This document shows positions 49,421 through 62,551 of a stretch of DNA of 64,000 bases, piece by piece. Each line of letters begins with the position of its first letter. Positions within the stretch are counted from its first letter, which is position 1. The stretch spans positions 11,449,289-11,513,288 of the forward strand of contig NC_059395.1 in the NCBI RefSeq assembly GCF_905220565.1. Reading direction: 5' to 3'. The DNA is from Melitaea cinxia (taxonomy: Eukaryota; Arthropoda; Insecta; Lepidoptera; Nymphalidae). The notes under the pieces were generated by a model. It searched no databases. It worked only from the letters and a program-made list of their open reading frames with translations, and was not told the origin of the DNA. Both the position numbers and the translations under genes were made by a program.

Positions 49421-51400
49421 AGCAACAAAGATAAGATATCATTAGGTATTTTAATGAATTGCCATGGTCAATCATTTATATATATTTAATACTCGTTCGA
49501 TACACTCACGCAAATCATCTTAGTTAGTATATATGAATGAACTTTTATATTTATAAAAATGTTAGTCACAATAAACACTTAATTCTGCGGGACTTACCGC
49601 GATTAATTTCGAAACTCGATATTTCGACGACGTTGCAGGCGCTATGACTGTGGGTGACCCGCGAATCAAAAGTGTTCATAATGACTGTAAAAGTTAAAAA
49701 CTTATATCATTCAAAATATTTGTTACACTTAAATATTATTTATACATACAATAAGATTGTAACCAGCCGATGTTTGGACATGAGATATATTTAGGGAAAA
49801 TAATTTGTATAAGTGTTTAGAGCAATAGAAGCCAAAAGTTACTACTTTTTTTAACAAATATTATGAAATTACTATTTCATAATATTTGTTATGTCCAATC
49901 TTCAGATGACAACAACATCAACATCTTTTGTGTGATTGAATATTCCTATTTGTTTCTTTATCTGCATTGCTTATTATATCTCTACAAAACAAAATTCATT
50001 AAGATTTTACTGAAATTGTTTTTCTATACAATGTATCGATAGGAAAGCCATATAATATTTTAAGTTATATCTCTAAGGTAACAAGAAAAAAATATATATG
50101 CCTATAATTTGTGAAGTAAATTTTGGTTTATGAAAGAAGGATAATATTGATGTTATTTTTTGTTTAGAAAATATTTTTTAAAAGTAAATAATAAAATGAA
50201 ATAAAAAAATTATAATGTATCACAAGTATCAACATACAATAGAATAATTTAAACTGTAACATTAACTTTCTCAATTTTATTTATTACAATATCAGTAGAT
50301 ATAAGTTATATTAATTGTTATTTGAGTAATTGTATTTGATGATAATTTTATAGCAATTTAAAAATTTCTATTACTTGTACACACATACGTAATATCACAG
50401 AAAATAAAAGATTTATTTTAAAGGTATTGATGGTAAAATTAAAAAAAAAAAAAAAAAAATATTTTATCAGTAATATCAGAATCGCTGGTACGCTAGAGAC
50501 AGATTGATACCGATGCATTGTGGCGCGCAGAATGTTTACTAGAGTTTTAAAAAAAACTTGATTATTTCTATAATTGGTGTCTCGAGCGTGGGATTGCAAT
50601 CTCAGATTTAGGTATAAAGTTTATTCACTGTGTACTTTTCCAGTTGTTCGATTGACCTTCAGCATTTAGCGTAGAGCCGGAACATTTGTCACGGAGACTT
50701 ATTCAGATAAATATTTGCTTGTTGGAAGTACTGATATGGATATATTTTGTATTAATTTCCTTATTGCTATTTATAATTCATATCCATTATAAGTATTTTA
50801 CAATATATATTTTCAACAAACAACTTTAATTTTATACGGATTAAAGAATATTTGTTAATGAAATAGAAAATGTAATAGAGAAAGATAACGTAGAGTATTT
50901 ACTTTAATTTGATTGAAATTTAAACCGTCTTCCTGATCACTGATGTATTAAGGCAACGTAAGAAAACCTGTAACGTTTATTCTTATCTATAATTGTATTG
51001 AGAGAGTAACAGGTTCTATTCTATACGTTGATGACATTTTGCAATTTTATTGAAGTAACTAAAAGCAAAATTTACTTTTCATCTTCATTCTTTAATTAGT
51101 ATTTTGGCAGCACTTTATGCTAAAACTATTGAATGAATTATAACAAAATCCTGCACGATTGGTGTTCATTTTATCCCATAATTTTAAAATCAATAATCAT
51201 AAACGTCAATAAGTACGTACTGGAAGTATATACGTTCAAATACTTACTACTTAATACTTACCTACTACACACACATACACCAACTAATCCATATCGTACC
51301 ATGAATACCATAAAATATACTAAGATTACATATAAATACATAAACTTTCTATCTCATATAATTGTTTATGCCCGTATTAATGATAATTGAAATTTACTTT
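49421..51400. other. Intergenic/intronic, no gene seen
   Basis: AT-rich. 49850-49892 holds a perfect inverted pair around aacaaatattatgaaat / atttcataatatttgtt. A poly(A) run is at 50440-50458. Confidence 0.5.
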
Positions 51401-51402
51401 AT

Positions 51403-51500
51403 TAAGGGGTGGAGACCTGATGTACTGAAACACAAGCCTCGAGCCTAGCTTAGGCACCAGTCTCCCACAGTATTAGTGCTCATATTATTATGTACCTATC
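51403..51500 (+). repeat. Interspersed repeat family D, copy 2
   Basis: cacaagcctcgagcctagct and aggcaccagtctcccacag, as in 24580-24690. Confidence 0.7.
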
Positions 51501-51805
51501 AAATGTCATGTTTACAATTTTGTAGTGAGAAAATAAATAAATCTTATTATTTTTTATCTTATTATATAAGTTTTAGAGTCAATAAGAAAAAAAAAGCACA
51601 TGTGAAGAGAGAGAGAAGAAAAAAAAATGCGTGTGTACAAAATACACATGTCAGAAGTGAAACTTCTTTGGGAAACTAATTTCTAAGTCTCGTTTATATT
51701 TATACAAATATAAAGCTTTAGATTTCAGTTCCAGCGCCATCGACAAAAACGTTGCCGTTTCATCCGTAAAAATGTTACGTTCATGAGCCTAAAGAAGTTT
51801 CATTT

Positions 51806-51862
51806 CAAAAACTTACGAAACGTAACTCTTTTTCTATCTTCACTAACTTATATCTCCCTCTC
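51806..51862 (-). repeat. Right member of a distant inverted pair
   Basis: Reverse complement of 41845-41902 with few differences (gagatataagttagtgaaga on the minus strand). Confidence 0.75.
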
Positions 51863-52139
51863 AACTTCGTACAGTGTACAGTGTCATAAATCAACAACGT
51901 TATACAGTGTCATAAATCTTTAACGCAAAATACGATATAGTTTATAACAAAAAACTTTTGAAGCCTTTTGCCAACTTTGGTCTATTGCTAAAAAAGTTTT
52001 ATTTTAGTCGTGTCGTTTAAAGCTCACTCGTTTTTGTACAGTTCAAAGCTTCTTTCCTTTGTACTGTACCCGAAATACTACTGAGATGAATCTGCAGAAT
52101 GAATAAAACCGCAACAGTGGTATCCAATTAAGTAGATTG

Positions 52140-52290
52140 CTAATAAAAGTGAAATCGAAGCGAGTGCAGTGGCCGCTCGGCGTTCGCAGTGATGTCGATG
52201 ACGCGGACGCGGTGCGGTGCTCGCGACGCATCGCCGCCGTCGCATCGCGTGGTAGCTGCCTTCTCCTAAGCTAAGGCCACAAAGCATAAT
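52140..52290. promoter_or_regulatory. CpG-rich island, candidate promoter or 5' exon
   Basis: Dense CG dinucleotides (ggccgctcggcgttcgcag, gacgcggacgcggtgcgg) over ~120 bp in AT-rich DNA. A possible donor CGTG|GTAGCT lies at about 52248 (+). No convincing frame. Confidence 0.35.
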
Positions 52291-53204
52291 TATTTCAATC
52301 CTTATAATACCACTTAAAAATCACTACATATTACTTTTTAAATATATGATGCGTAATATGCTGCCACTATATAAATACTTGTTCATTTTGAAATATCTTT
52401 ACGACGAGAAAACACTAAAAGATGTAAATATAATATTTAGTGTTGCTTCGTTAATATAACCTGGCTAGTCGAACTACAATTATGAATAGGATATTAACGC
52501 ATTGGATTCTTCACTATGTATTTCAAATATGCTATTAACAGTATTTATCGAAGAATAAGTACATGAAATTGATTATTATCTATTAAATAAATTTTGTAAT
52601 TAATTCAAATTTATACCTACGTATGAATTTTTTATTACAAATTGAAAAATACACTTCTCCTGGCCAATATATAATATTTAATAAAAGTATTTATATAATA
52701 ATACGTATATATCCACATATTTTTGGTGCAGCGGACTTACTTTGATTGATTAGTAAATATAATATTTTTGAACATACTAGGTATTTTTAGCTTAAGTTTA
52801 TGACAATGATGAGATTTGCATTCACACCGTGTCATATAATTTTATAAGTTCAAAGTATAAGCGATTATGGTTGAGCCATTTTCGTAATATTAACAGGCAA
52901 TTTAGATAACCAAATTTGAAAATATAAATTGTGTTGGTTTTGGTAGGCGGCGTTTGGCTTAAAGTTTCTGGATGTTTTAACTTGATCGGTACAACAAAGG
53001 GAATGTAGAACCAAAACCTTAAATAGAACTTTCGTCGAGATTGATCAGTTGTCTAATTTCATACTTGTATAGAACTGACCTTAGACATGCATCGTATTAT
53101 AACTTAAAATTAATCGTTTAAACTTTATTGTGGATATAATGCTTAAATTAATTAACCCGAGAATTAACTTTTTAAGACAAATGCTAAATACTGTCCTTAC
53201 CTTT
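52291..53204. other. Intergenic/intronic, no gene seen
   Basis: AT-rich. Confidence 0.5.
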
Positions 53205-53210
53205 TGGTAT

Positions 53211-53341
53211 GGATCCTGGAGAAATTGGGGGTAGGGTCGGCAACGCGCTTGCGGTGCTTCTGGTGTTGCAGACGTCTATAAGCTTAGATAACGCTTAATT
53301 ATCAGATGAGCCGTACGCTTGTTTGCCGACTTAGTTATATA
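53211..53341 (+). repeat. Interspersed repeat family C, copy 3
   Basis: tcggcaacgcgcttgcggtg and cgcttgtttgccgacttagt in order. Confidence 0.75.
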
Positions 53342-53464
53342 TATATATATAAAAAAAACAGTTGTTTTCTATAAATCAAGTCAGATTTTGTCAGAGTTTA
53401 TGTCGTTTATGCCAATGTTCAAATATATTAAGTACTTGTAGTATATCTCGGACAAGTAATACAA

Positions 53465-53610
53465 GAAAACGTGTAGTACGAGGTCCGAGCGGTGAGCTCG
53501 TTTCGGTCCGGACATGATTTATCTCAGACTTAGATCCGGTTCGCTGTTCGGAGGCAACACCCACGCCTGACTTACCGTATTATCACACTGTAGCGATCGA
53601 CCGATACATT
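53465..53610. promoter_or_regulatory. CG-containing island, unknown role
   Basis: Non-repetitive, balanced composition (cgaggtccgagcggtgagct...); no splice site or frame supports an exon. Confidence 0.25.
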
Positions 53611-54530
53611 ACAATTAAAACGCTCGCTTTTGTTTAGTATAAGTAAAAAATTAAATAATGCGATAAAAACATTAAGAAAAGATATGTTTTTAGACAGCTT
53701 CCATGACAGTGTTAAGTGGTTTCCTTTTTGCGAGTATAAGAGAGATATAAAAGAGAGACTTAAATAAAGATTTCATGTGAACTCTTTTTTTAAACATCAA
53801 AATACATAACGACGATTTTTATTTTTTTACTAGCATGACTGTAATCGATTTTTTTACGCATCGAAGGTGGAGTATTTTCTTCAATTAGGTACTATTGAAT
53901 ATAATATACATGATTTGATATTTTTAAAATGTTGGTTAAGTGGCTATTTTATGCGATGCTTTCTTCGATCAAACAGTTATAAACCGTGATTATATTGGGT
54001 CAGCCGTAATGTTACCTTCGTTTCGAGTAACATTTTGTCTTATTGTTAATCTGTATAAAAGCTTTTTGCGTCAGTTATTTTAGTTTTTGTTTTTATATAT
54101 TTTATGTAGCCGTGCAATTTTATAAGTAATCAATTAAATAATTAAACTTTTCACTTCTTATATAAAATACTATCTTGCTACGAAATTTAAAATAGATAAT
54201 CGTATGCAATTTCGTTATAAATACTCTATTAAAGTTTTTTGAAGTGTCGAAAATGTATGATTTTAATTTTTTAATGTGAATAATGAATAAATATGAAATC
54301 TTAAACGAGTATTTTTTAGTCTCTAATCCTGTAACATTTCATATAATAAGATATGTGATGTAAAAGTAAGTCATATAATACACTTGGAAAATATTGCTTT
54401 ATAAATGATAAAATAAGTCTTTTAAACTTACTAAAGAGACTTTTTACTGAAAAGGAAAGTTAGAATACACACATGACAAATCAACATGATTACCCATAGA
54501 TCATGCAAATGGAGCAGCGCTTGTGCTATT
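53611..54530. other. Intergenic/intronic, no gene seen
   Basis: AT-rich. Confidence 0.5.
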
Positions 54531-54905
54531 ATCTAGACACATCACGATCGCTTAACGTGACTCTCGCGTCGAAACAACTCTCGTGACTCAGAGCGAGGCT
54601 GCGTGGGGCAGCGATGGCGTGCCATCAACGTCGTGTTACGGTTACTGTTTGTTTCGTATCACACGCACCTCAGACCCGATGGAAAACAACAGTCAAATAT
54701 CAGGAATTTCACAAAGAATTCGAGTCAAAACAATTAAATATCTCGTTCGAATTATTCACTCTTATTTTTCAAATTGGACATGTTTGTACATTTCATTTTT
54801 TGCCCGTCAATTAAGCGATCGCCGTTTCGTGCACACTTTCTTCGCGGTGCCCATCGTCTGTCAATGCATCATAATTATTGATTCACCATTTGACCTCGAG
54901 ATGTA
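54531..54905 (+). promoter_or_regulatory. CG-containing island with an open frame, coding doubtful
   Basis: Balanced composition from 54540 (atcacgatcgcttaacgtg) to about 54860. A 107-codon frame (54583-54906) lacks a recognisable domain, and its predicted protein is not low in rare residues. More likely a promoter/5' exon or conserved element. Confidence 0.25.
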
Positions 54906-54909
54906 ATTT

Positions 54910-56044
54910 TTTTACCGTGCTTATTGTGACGGAGGTAATGAATAAAATATTACTAACACTTGTTCAAGCAACTTGTTTTCGGTTTTGACGATTATAATTC
55001 TTAATTAGTTTGCTATTCAATTTAATAGTTAAATAAGTAATCAATATATGCCAAATTTTATATTTTCAATATTAATTCATAGCGAACCTTGACTTTGCTA
55101 TTAATCAAAATTTTTGTTGGGTAAGCTTTGCATACATTAATGCAAGTAGCTGTGTATTGATTATTATCATTCATTTGTTTTAATAAAAATAATGTGTGGC
55201 ATGTTTAAAGTTTTGTATAAAGTAATCAAAATATTGTTGTATAGTAAACTACGGCAGTTTATTATGAAATAAATCGTTATATTACATCAAATTTGACAAT
55301 GGATTCTGTAAACGGATTCGTTTTGGGATTGGCGCGTTTATAAAACTGATTGCTGAATAGTTAGGTATATACAAATACAATCTAATTTGGGTTATCAGAG
55401 ACATTTGAAAATAATGATGAGATCACACAGCATTCCAAAAAATAGTATTTCAAAAAATCTAGACACAGATATTTTTAACGACACTATTGTTAAGTTTAAA
55501 AAAATATTAAATTATATTTATCAACAGAGTCAGCTTAATTGTGGTCCGTTTTTAGTATTATTACAAATTGTTCTTGTTTAATTTTATAGTAGTTTATCGT
55601 ACTGTACATAAAATCAACTTATTTCTAGCCATGTGTATGTTGTTTATGTATGTTATTAGTCTACAGTAATCATGTTTATAGTATTTATCACCTATAATTA
55701 AAGTAACATTTAGACTTTACTGTAATTGTATGATTTACTTGAAATACGGTGTATACTTCGTTGGTGTTCTATAAAAAAATAAATAAATGTGTACGGAGAT
55801 TGAAAAACAATGTTGTTTTATATAAAATAAATACGAAACGTAACAGTATTGTTACTCTTAAAATGTATTCAATTATAGATTTGGTTTTACCACGTATTTA
55901 TCGCATGTACTAGATTATAGTTATTACATTATAATTACTAAAATTAAAATGAAACATAGAAACTCTTTACTTTATAATAGGCGGTGTGGATTAATTAATC
56001 TTGAGAAGATTCTCGTTAGAAATTAAATAAATATTTTAGTTGTA
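54910..56044. other. Intergenic/intronic, no gene seen
   Basis: AT-rich. Confidence 0.5.
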
Positions 56045-56210
56045 GAAAAAAATCAAAGCCTGCACCGCTGGTTGTGATGCTCAAGGCGGTGCAGGAAGCT
56101 TTGGGTCAGCGGCCATAGCGACGCGCAAAACTACTTTCATCGACGCCGCTCACGACTTACATTATCGGTGCATCATTCCATTAGCCGCGCCCGCCATCAT
56201 AAGAACAATC
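56045..56210. promoter_or_regulatory. Island with a perfect 10-bp hairpin
   Basis: CCTGCACCGC (about 56059) and its reverse complement GCGGTGCAGG (about 56085) enclose a 16-17-nt loop. Further CG-rich sequence follows to 56200 (ttagccgcgcccgccat). Unlike the repeats seen elsewhere; could be a conserved element or a structured RNA. Confidence 0.35.
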
Positions 56211-56550
56211 TATATAAAATTTGTCCCAATATTATTAAAGTTACAATATTGCGTTTCAATACACCAAAATGTGTAATTTAATAAAATTAGTAAGAATGTA
56301 ATATATATATAATATAATGTAAAATAATAGATGAGAATTTTCATTTTTCACAGAAAATTCTTGGTCATAACAATTTTAAATGTAAGTCTTGTTGAATTGT
56401 TACGATTTTACCTAAAATTATCATTTATAAGATTTAAAAGACGTGGTATGGAATTAGGGTTTATGTTAATTTTTAAAATAGATTTAATTTAAGTTTTACA
56501 GGACTACCGCTAAAAGTAAAAAATATCCATTTCTCTGATATATTAGTATA

Positions 56551-56864
56551 CTAGCTGTGCCCATGACTTCGTCCGCGTGGAATTAAAAAAAAATATTGTT
56601 CACTTCACAGTCACAAAAAAAAATCTAAAATAAAAGTAGCCTAAATTACTCCTTATTACATCAGCTATCTGCCAGTGAAAGTCCAGTCGGCTCAGATCCA
56701 GTCCCCGGTTTCAGAGATTAGCCGGAACAAACAGTCAGACAGACAAAAATTGTAAAAAACGTTATTTTGATATAAGTATCGTGTATACATCTATATGCAT
56801 ATATAGTAAAAAGCGGTTATTTTAATATTACAAACAACACACCAATTTTATTTATTTGTATAGA
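56551..56864 (-). mobile_element. Helitron-like short element
   Basis: Minus orientation: 5' A|TCTATACAAATAAA at 56864, 3' GGCACAGCTAG|T at 56551. 314 bp, same family as 40772-41067. Confidence 0.8.
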
Positions 56865-57224
56865 TAAAAGTATTCTCTATGATCACACTCTATATATAAA
56901 GACTTTTTTCTTGAAATGACTGTGATTATAAATATTTATTCAAAAATACGTTGATGTTTATAACTCCAACATTTCTACCCGTATAAATTTATTTTGTAAT
57001 AGACAACAGTTTATGGATAACTTATCTTTTAAGTATCATCATAAAGGTTAACTTTCTAAGTGTGAAATGTTATTTAAGTGAAGAGTCTATTTCTAATAAA
57101 TACTGCATTTATACCTAAAAATATCATTAGTTTAAGCGTAAATTAATTAACGAGTTAGCCGACAGCGTCTGTATGTCTGTCGGTTTCTAATTACCGACTG
57201 ACATTAGTAGGTTCAATAATAAGT

Positions 57225-57561
57225 CATCGCGAGCAGGTCGCCGGTGTGTACCGGCGGCGTTGAGTACTGACAGCATCAACTTAAATTACCTCTCCGAAAA
57301 GAAAAAGTGTACCGATTGAGCTGTGTAAGAGTTAGACGTAAATCAAATTGAAGATGCCCGATAAAGTGGATAATAATTAGTGGAAGATGTGAAAGCGTTG
57401 GGAGAAAAATTCGTGAGAGTTTGTGTTAGTGTGATTGTACATCTGGCGAGGGACATCCGGTTGCGGTTTGTGCGCGAACCTCCGCTAATATAATTGTATG
57501 TATACAGTATTCGGACAATGTTATTTTAATAAATAGTCAAACTAATGTAATAAACGCGAAA
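57225..57561 (+). other. Candidate 5' untranslated exon with consensus donor
   Basis: A CG-containing stretch (caggtcgccggtgtgtaccg, 57470 gtttgtgcgcgaacctccg) ends in GCGAAA|GTAAGTAT at 57562. ATGs inside lead only to short frames. Fits a non-coding first exon of a right-going gene, perhaps an alternative to that at 39110-39814. The start is undefined. Confidence 0.4.
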
Positions 57562-58919
57562 GTAAGTATATTTTTAAATTGCGCGATGTATATTTTTTAA
57601 ATTCTTAACACTGATGGTATAACGGATTTGAGTGAAATGTGGAATGGAAATAGTTTAGTTAACATAATATATAAAAAAGGCAGTACAAAAACGTTTTATA
57701 CAATGCAAAGCGGTGACGTTAAACATTAAAAAATCACTACAGCTTTCAATCTACAAAAGTGTATTAAAATTTGTTTTAACACGATTAGATTGTATGAGAC
57801 ATTATTATTTCGCTCTACTTAAAAAAATGTTTGTAAAGAATGTAGCTTAGATCAAAATTGTTACAATACTTTTTCAAGCAAATAGCAACATAACTTGTTT
57901 TCTACTGCAAAGCCAGAGTTTACACTGTGATTACATGTATTAATTGCAGCATTGGCCATTTAGTTGGAATGTGGTGTTATAAACTGCCTCGAGATATAAG
58001 TTATGATGCCAAAGAGCAAACCAAGTTAATATTGCTTGCATGTCGCTTTAAATCAGGAAGTATTTCTCAAGTGCACTATCAATAATAATTTAGGTAATTG
58101 ATAGTATTATAATTAATATTAGTTATAATATAATGAAGTAGATAATTAAAGTTATTTAATTAATTATGATTCATAATTTTATTTGGATTTTTTTTGTGTA
58201 AATATCTTTGTAAAAGATAATAAAAGTAAGTATACAAAATAAATATTCCAAGACATAGTAAAATAAGTAAAAAATACACTACTTAAATGTTAAGAAATCG
58301 AATTTAAAATTACAATAATGCGCATAGCTTCACGTTTGGGTTCTAACTAAAAGTGCTACTTATATAAGATGATTGACTCCTAACTACGTTCTTTCGAATA
58401 GGGGGTTCCACAAACGTAGTCAAATTTAAAAATGGGCTAGGATTTTTTTCACGTGGAAAGTGTTCGATAACACATACAGAAAACGCCGTTTGAAGGAACG
58501 CTGTTAGGAGTCGAACATTGTATTTATGTCGCTGACAAGCCAGCGTATCTTGGTAACTAAGAAATGAATCTATAAAGTTATTTCGACGCCAAAAAAGTGG
58601 TATAGCACTTAGTTCAGCCAAATACGTCAACTGTTTTCATTAAGAAGTAATTAATTATTTAATAATTTTTACTGGAACCTACTTGCGTAGAACCTACTGT
58701 AGAAATGTATTATACAGATTTATATGTGTATATCAGCTAAAATAACTAAACTGATAAGAACAAAATGTACATTCAGAATTCCTCGAAACTCGCTAGATAC
58801 CTAAAGAAATAAGTTTATATCCCGAAACGGTTTTAAAATGTATATTAAAACAGTTTTTGCATATATAATAATAATATAAATGAATAATTCTATATAATTA
58901 AAGTCAATATAGTACCAAG
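57562..58919. other. Candidate intron or intergenic, no gene seen
   Basis: AT-rich. A 95-codon minus frame (58343-58630) has no recognisable features. Confidence 0.5.
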
Positions 58920-59100
58920 ATTTCTTGGTACTACTATGTAATGACAGGTACCGGTAGCGATTATGCAACGAGCCGGACCCAGGACAATGTTAATAATATT
59001 TATACCGCACGAGCTCCGTGACCAGATCTAGTTCTCATTCCACTTGATGCTCGCTACATTATCGCCGCATTCATAAATTTTATATCGAACCTTTGTCATC
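58920..59100. promoter_or_regulatory. Non-repetitive island, candidate enhancer
   Basis: caggtaccggtagcgattat, then homeobox-like AT cores (aataatatttatacc, attcataaatttta) between CG-containing stretches. Role is inference. Confidence 0.25.
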
Positions 59101-61309
59101 GCTAAATTTATGTTCTGTTTGTCACTTTAAATAGCATTATGAAAACACTTGATTTGTACATATAACAATAGAGCCATTATGCCCATCTATAACACAATTA
59201 ATAGTATTATGATATATTTACTCACTTCTTGCTATGTAAATTTATACGATAAAAAGTACTTAAATTTTAGCAACAAATACACGCAATAACAAAGTGAAGA
59301 GTTTCTCTTCTTTTCAAATTTAAATAATTTAGACTTATAGAGAAGATACTTTTAACGAAGTCACAAAATTGTTTTTGCTGTGACACACCAAAGCACTTGA
59401 ATATAGTATCAACAGTGACATTTAATTTCCACTCGACTAGAAACTTCAGCCGTGTAGGGGTGTGGCCGCAGTTTCGCTAGCAGTTTGTAAATTATTTAAC
59501 GCTTAATTTCTAATTTTCACCTTTATATTCTTTGTGAATGCTTAAACGAAACTTAAATTATTTTTTTTTTGTGAAATCTATGTAAGTAAATGAAAATGAA
59601 TCGCAGCAAGAGTATGTACGCGCATAGCTTCCGATCGACTGGGTCAAATTTGATGATATATAAAATATATTTTTTAAATATATTTTTTTTTGTATTTACG
59701 ATAATAAAATAATTTCGCGCGGTTAGATAGGTAAGTATATAAATAAATATAAATTTTGTAGACTCCAGTTTTAAAAATTATAAAATGCTTTTAAAATAAT
59801 GCTATTTAGTTTAATGGCTTCATTGCTACAATTACTTAATATTTTTATAGCCGGCGTTACCTAACAGTTTCTTACAGTGACATACATCCATTATTTGCCA
59901 AAAGTATTGTCTGTCGGTCCGATTATTATAAGCAAGTAACTAAGAACGTACTGGACCAATTAACTTGAAATTTGACGCATGACGCTTTATAATTCACATA
60001 CGACCGTATCATTTTTATTAACTTACTAATATAAAAGTAATGAAACTTTGACATAATTACGTTGCATATTTTGAACGTATGTATCAAGTCAATGCTCCAT
60101 AGTAAAGGACGACCTTTATATATAAAAAAGCTATAATGGCTAAGCTAAACTTGATTTTAATGGGCCTATAAGCAAGTTATAATGAAATATGTCTTAAAAA
60201 AGCAAATTGTGTATTTAAAAGCTAAATTTAGAAATTAGCTTGAGGTAGTTTATTAATTGTAATTATTAAAATGCTTATTACATGTATAAAAACGTAAACA
60301 TATTATCTTTTTAATTTACAAGGTTAATTCATTTAATTTGGTTTTTTATTAAAAACAACTTATAAAATTAATATGAAATAAAAGAATACAATACAAAAAA
60401 AAATACAATTTAAATGAACCAATAAAATGTCAACAGTCAAAATAATAAAAAATGAGTATATTTTAATGTAAAAAAAGGAAGTAAATGCAATTTTAAATAT
60501 ATTTCTTGTAAGTACAATAAAAATACTTTGCTGTTCTACCTCTGTTACGATGACATCGTAATCTTTCAGGACAGTTTCTCCTAAGTAAATAATATAGTAC
60601 GTTATTTTTAATAAGTTAAGAAATTTTATAGGTTTAATAAGTATTTATTGAGAATTGTTTGTATATTTACTACCTCACTCCGACAAGAGGTTTTGTCTAT
60701 AATAAAGATATGTTACATAGAACAGATATAGATAGTTAGACCAGGTATTGGTACATATATCGAATAATAATAAAAAATAATTTTAAAATGTTTCAAAAGC
60801 AATATTTTCAAGTCTCACTTGTATGATATTTTAACAAATTTTATTTTATAATATAAACAATTTTTTATCTTCTTAGAAACATGATGAAGTTTAAATTATA
60901 CAGAAAGAAAAATGTGATGCTTGTATAGTATTAAATTATTCCCATACAAGATGAAACATGAAAAGAAACTTTATTAATGTATCAGAAAGTGAAAATAATA
61001 AATAAAAAGTATGCTGAATGCAACGTTTCTCCTCATGGTGGAAATGACGTTTTGATGATATATCAACAATTGTCTACTTTGCCTTAGTTAAAAAAAATAT
61101 TCATATAATATATCTATTTCAATAAGTAATAAGTGAAGGAAAGTACACGGTTAGGAAAGAGTATTATATATAAAGTACTTCATTTACCAAGTTATACGTA
61201 TGCTTATCACTTAAAATAAGTAAATAATTATTCGACTAGATTCTAGAAATTGACTATTATACAAAATTGTTCAGTAATTTTATATTAATTATATTATTAA
61301 GTGAGGCAG
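59101..61309. other. AT-rich, no gene seen
   Basis: Only a short CG-containing patch at 59430-59485. No RNA gene or repeat recognised. Confidence 0.5.
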
Positions 61310-61567
61310 GGTGAAGCAAGAAAATCCTGCTCCAAATCATAATCTCCATCTCTAATGGAGAAACCCAATCCAGGAGGTAGCTCGATCTTCTGTGAAAAGA
61401 TCACAGCTAAATAATGCTGTTTTCAAGCAGTGTTGTATTCCTGTGGTGAATGAGGTAACCAGAGCTCCTGATATAGCCGGGATATTGCAAGCGTCTATAT
61501 AAGCTACGGTAATCGCTTACCATCAGGTAGTCGTAAGCTTGTTTGCCGACCTAGTTGTGTAAAAAAA
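61310..61567 (+). repeat. Interspersed repeat family C, longest copy
   Basis: Longest member: ggtagctcgatcttctgtga, aaccagagctcctg, attgcaagcgtctatataag, cttgtttgccgacctagt. Shorter copies at 15632, 21800 (-) and 53211. Confidence 0.75.
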
Positions 61568-62485
61568 GCAAGTGACGAACTAGAAAATAGTTACCAATGC
61601 TTATAAATTCTGATATACAAATTCGATAACTGCTAAAACGTCTTGCCAAATCACGCAAGTTATATAACTCAAGAAGAATCGTCAGTACACAACAAGTACT
61701 TCTTGAGTTCATTTTTTCCCCACATCGATGTAATCGTTTACGAAAACAACAACAGCTGTAAACGCATCGGGTTGTTGTGATACATTTTTAACTTCCTATT
61801 TTGTAGTATTTTTAACTTGTTATAAGGCTATGTTACTATAGTAGTAGGTATACTTGGATTATAGGATTGGATTATTAGGTATTATTGGATTTAAAATCGT
61901 ACACTAAAATATCATGATCAATCACATTTATATATAGCTCACGAGATTGACAACCTAAAAATAACCATCTACATGCGTGATATGTCGCTGGCAAGGGCTC
62001 TGCTCAAGTTGCTGGGGGCAGGCGTGGGGTCCGGATCTATGAATTAGTGACACAGTGCGGCGTTTGATATACAAATAAAGTAGATATAGATATATAAGTA
62101 TATAGGTGTATTTATGTAAGTATTATTAAGTAAATAAATAAATAATAGATAGATTAATATTAATAATAACTATATATAAATAAATATATAAAAAATGAAA
62201 TAAAAATCTTACTAACAGTAACATAGGCTAAGTGTATATTGTAAGTAGAACATAAGTGTATATGGTAACTAGGAAATAAGTGTACATATATGATAACTAG
62301 CATATAAGTGTAAATATAGACATAGATAATAAAAATAATAATGTTCAGAAATTACGAATGAATGAATCCAATAAATCAATAATCCATCAAATAGTAATTG
62401 CAAAGAAAAAAAAAACTTTCGCTAGGCAGTCACAGGACTGTCGATTTGTAGTTGTAATAAAAAATCGCCTGTGGTAGTAATAATG
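61568..62485. other. AT-rich, no gene seen
   Basis: 62080-62340 is a degenerate (taagtgtatat)-like low-complexity stretch. Confidence 0.5.
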
Positions 62486-62551
62486 CATGCATGTTAACAA
62501 AATGCATGGGTATTTTGAGCCCGTGGATGTAAATTTTTAAATAAAAAAAAA
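62486..62551 (+). repeat. LINE-like 3' tail, family H copy 3 (degraded)
   Basis: aatgcatgggtattttgagc and ccgtggatgt followed by an A-rich tail. Confidence 0.55.

Noticed and set aside
54583..54906. 107-codon frame as a gene
   Set aside because: No domain, no neighbouring exons or clear splice sites; kept only as a possible island.
58343..58630. 95-codon minus frame
   Set aside because: Isolated, no recognisable motif, composition like random AT-rich DNA.
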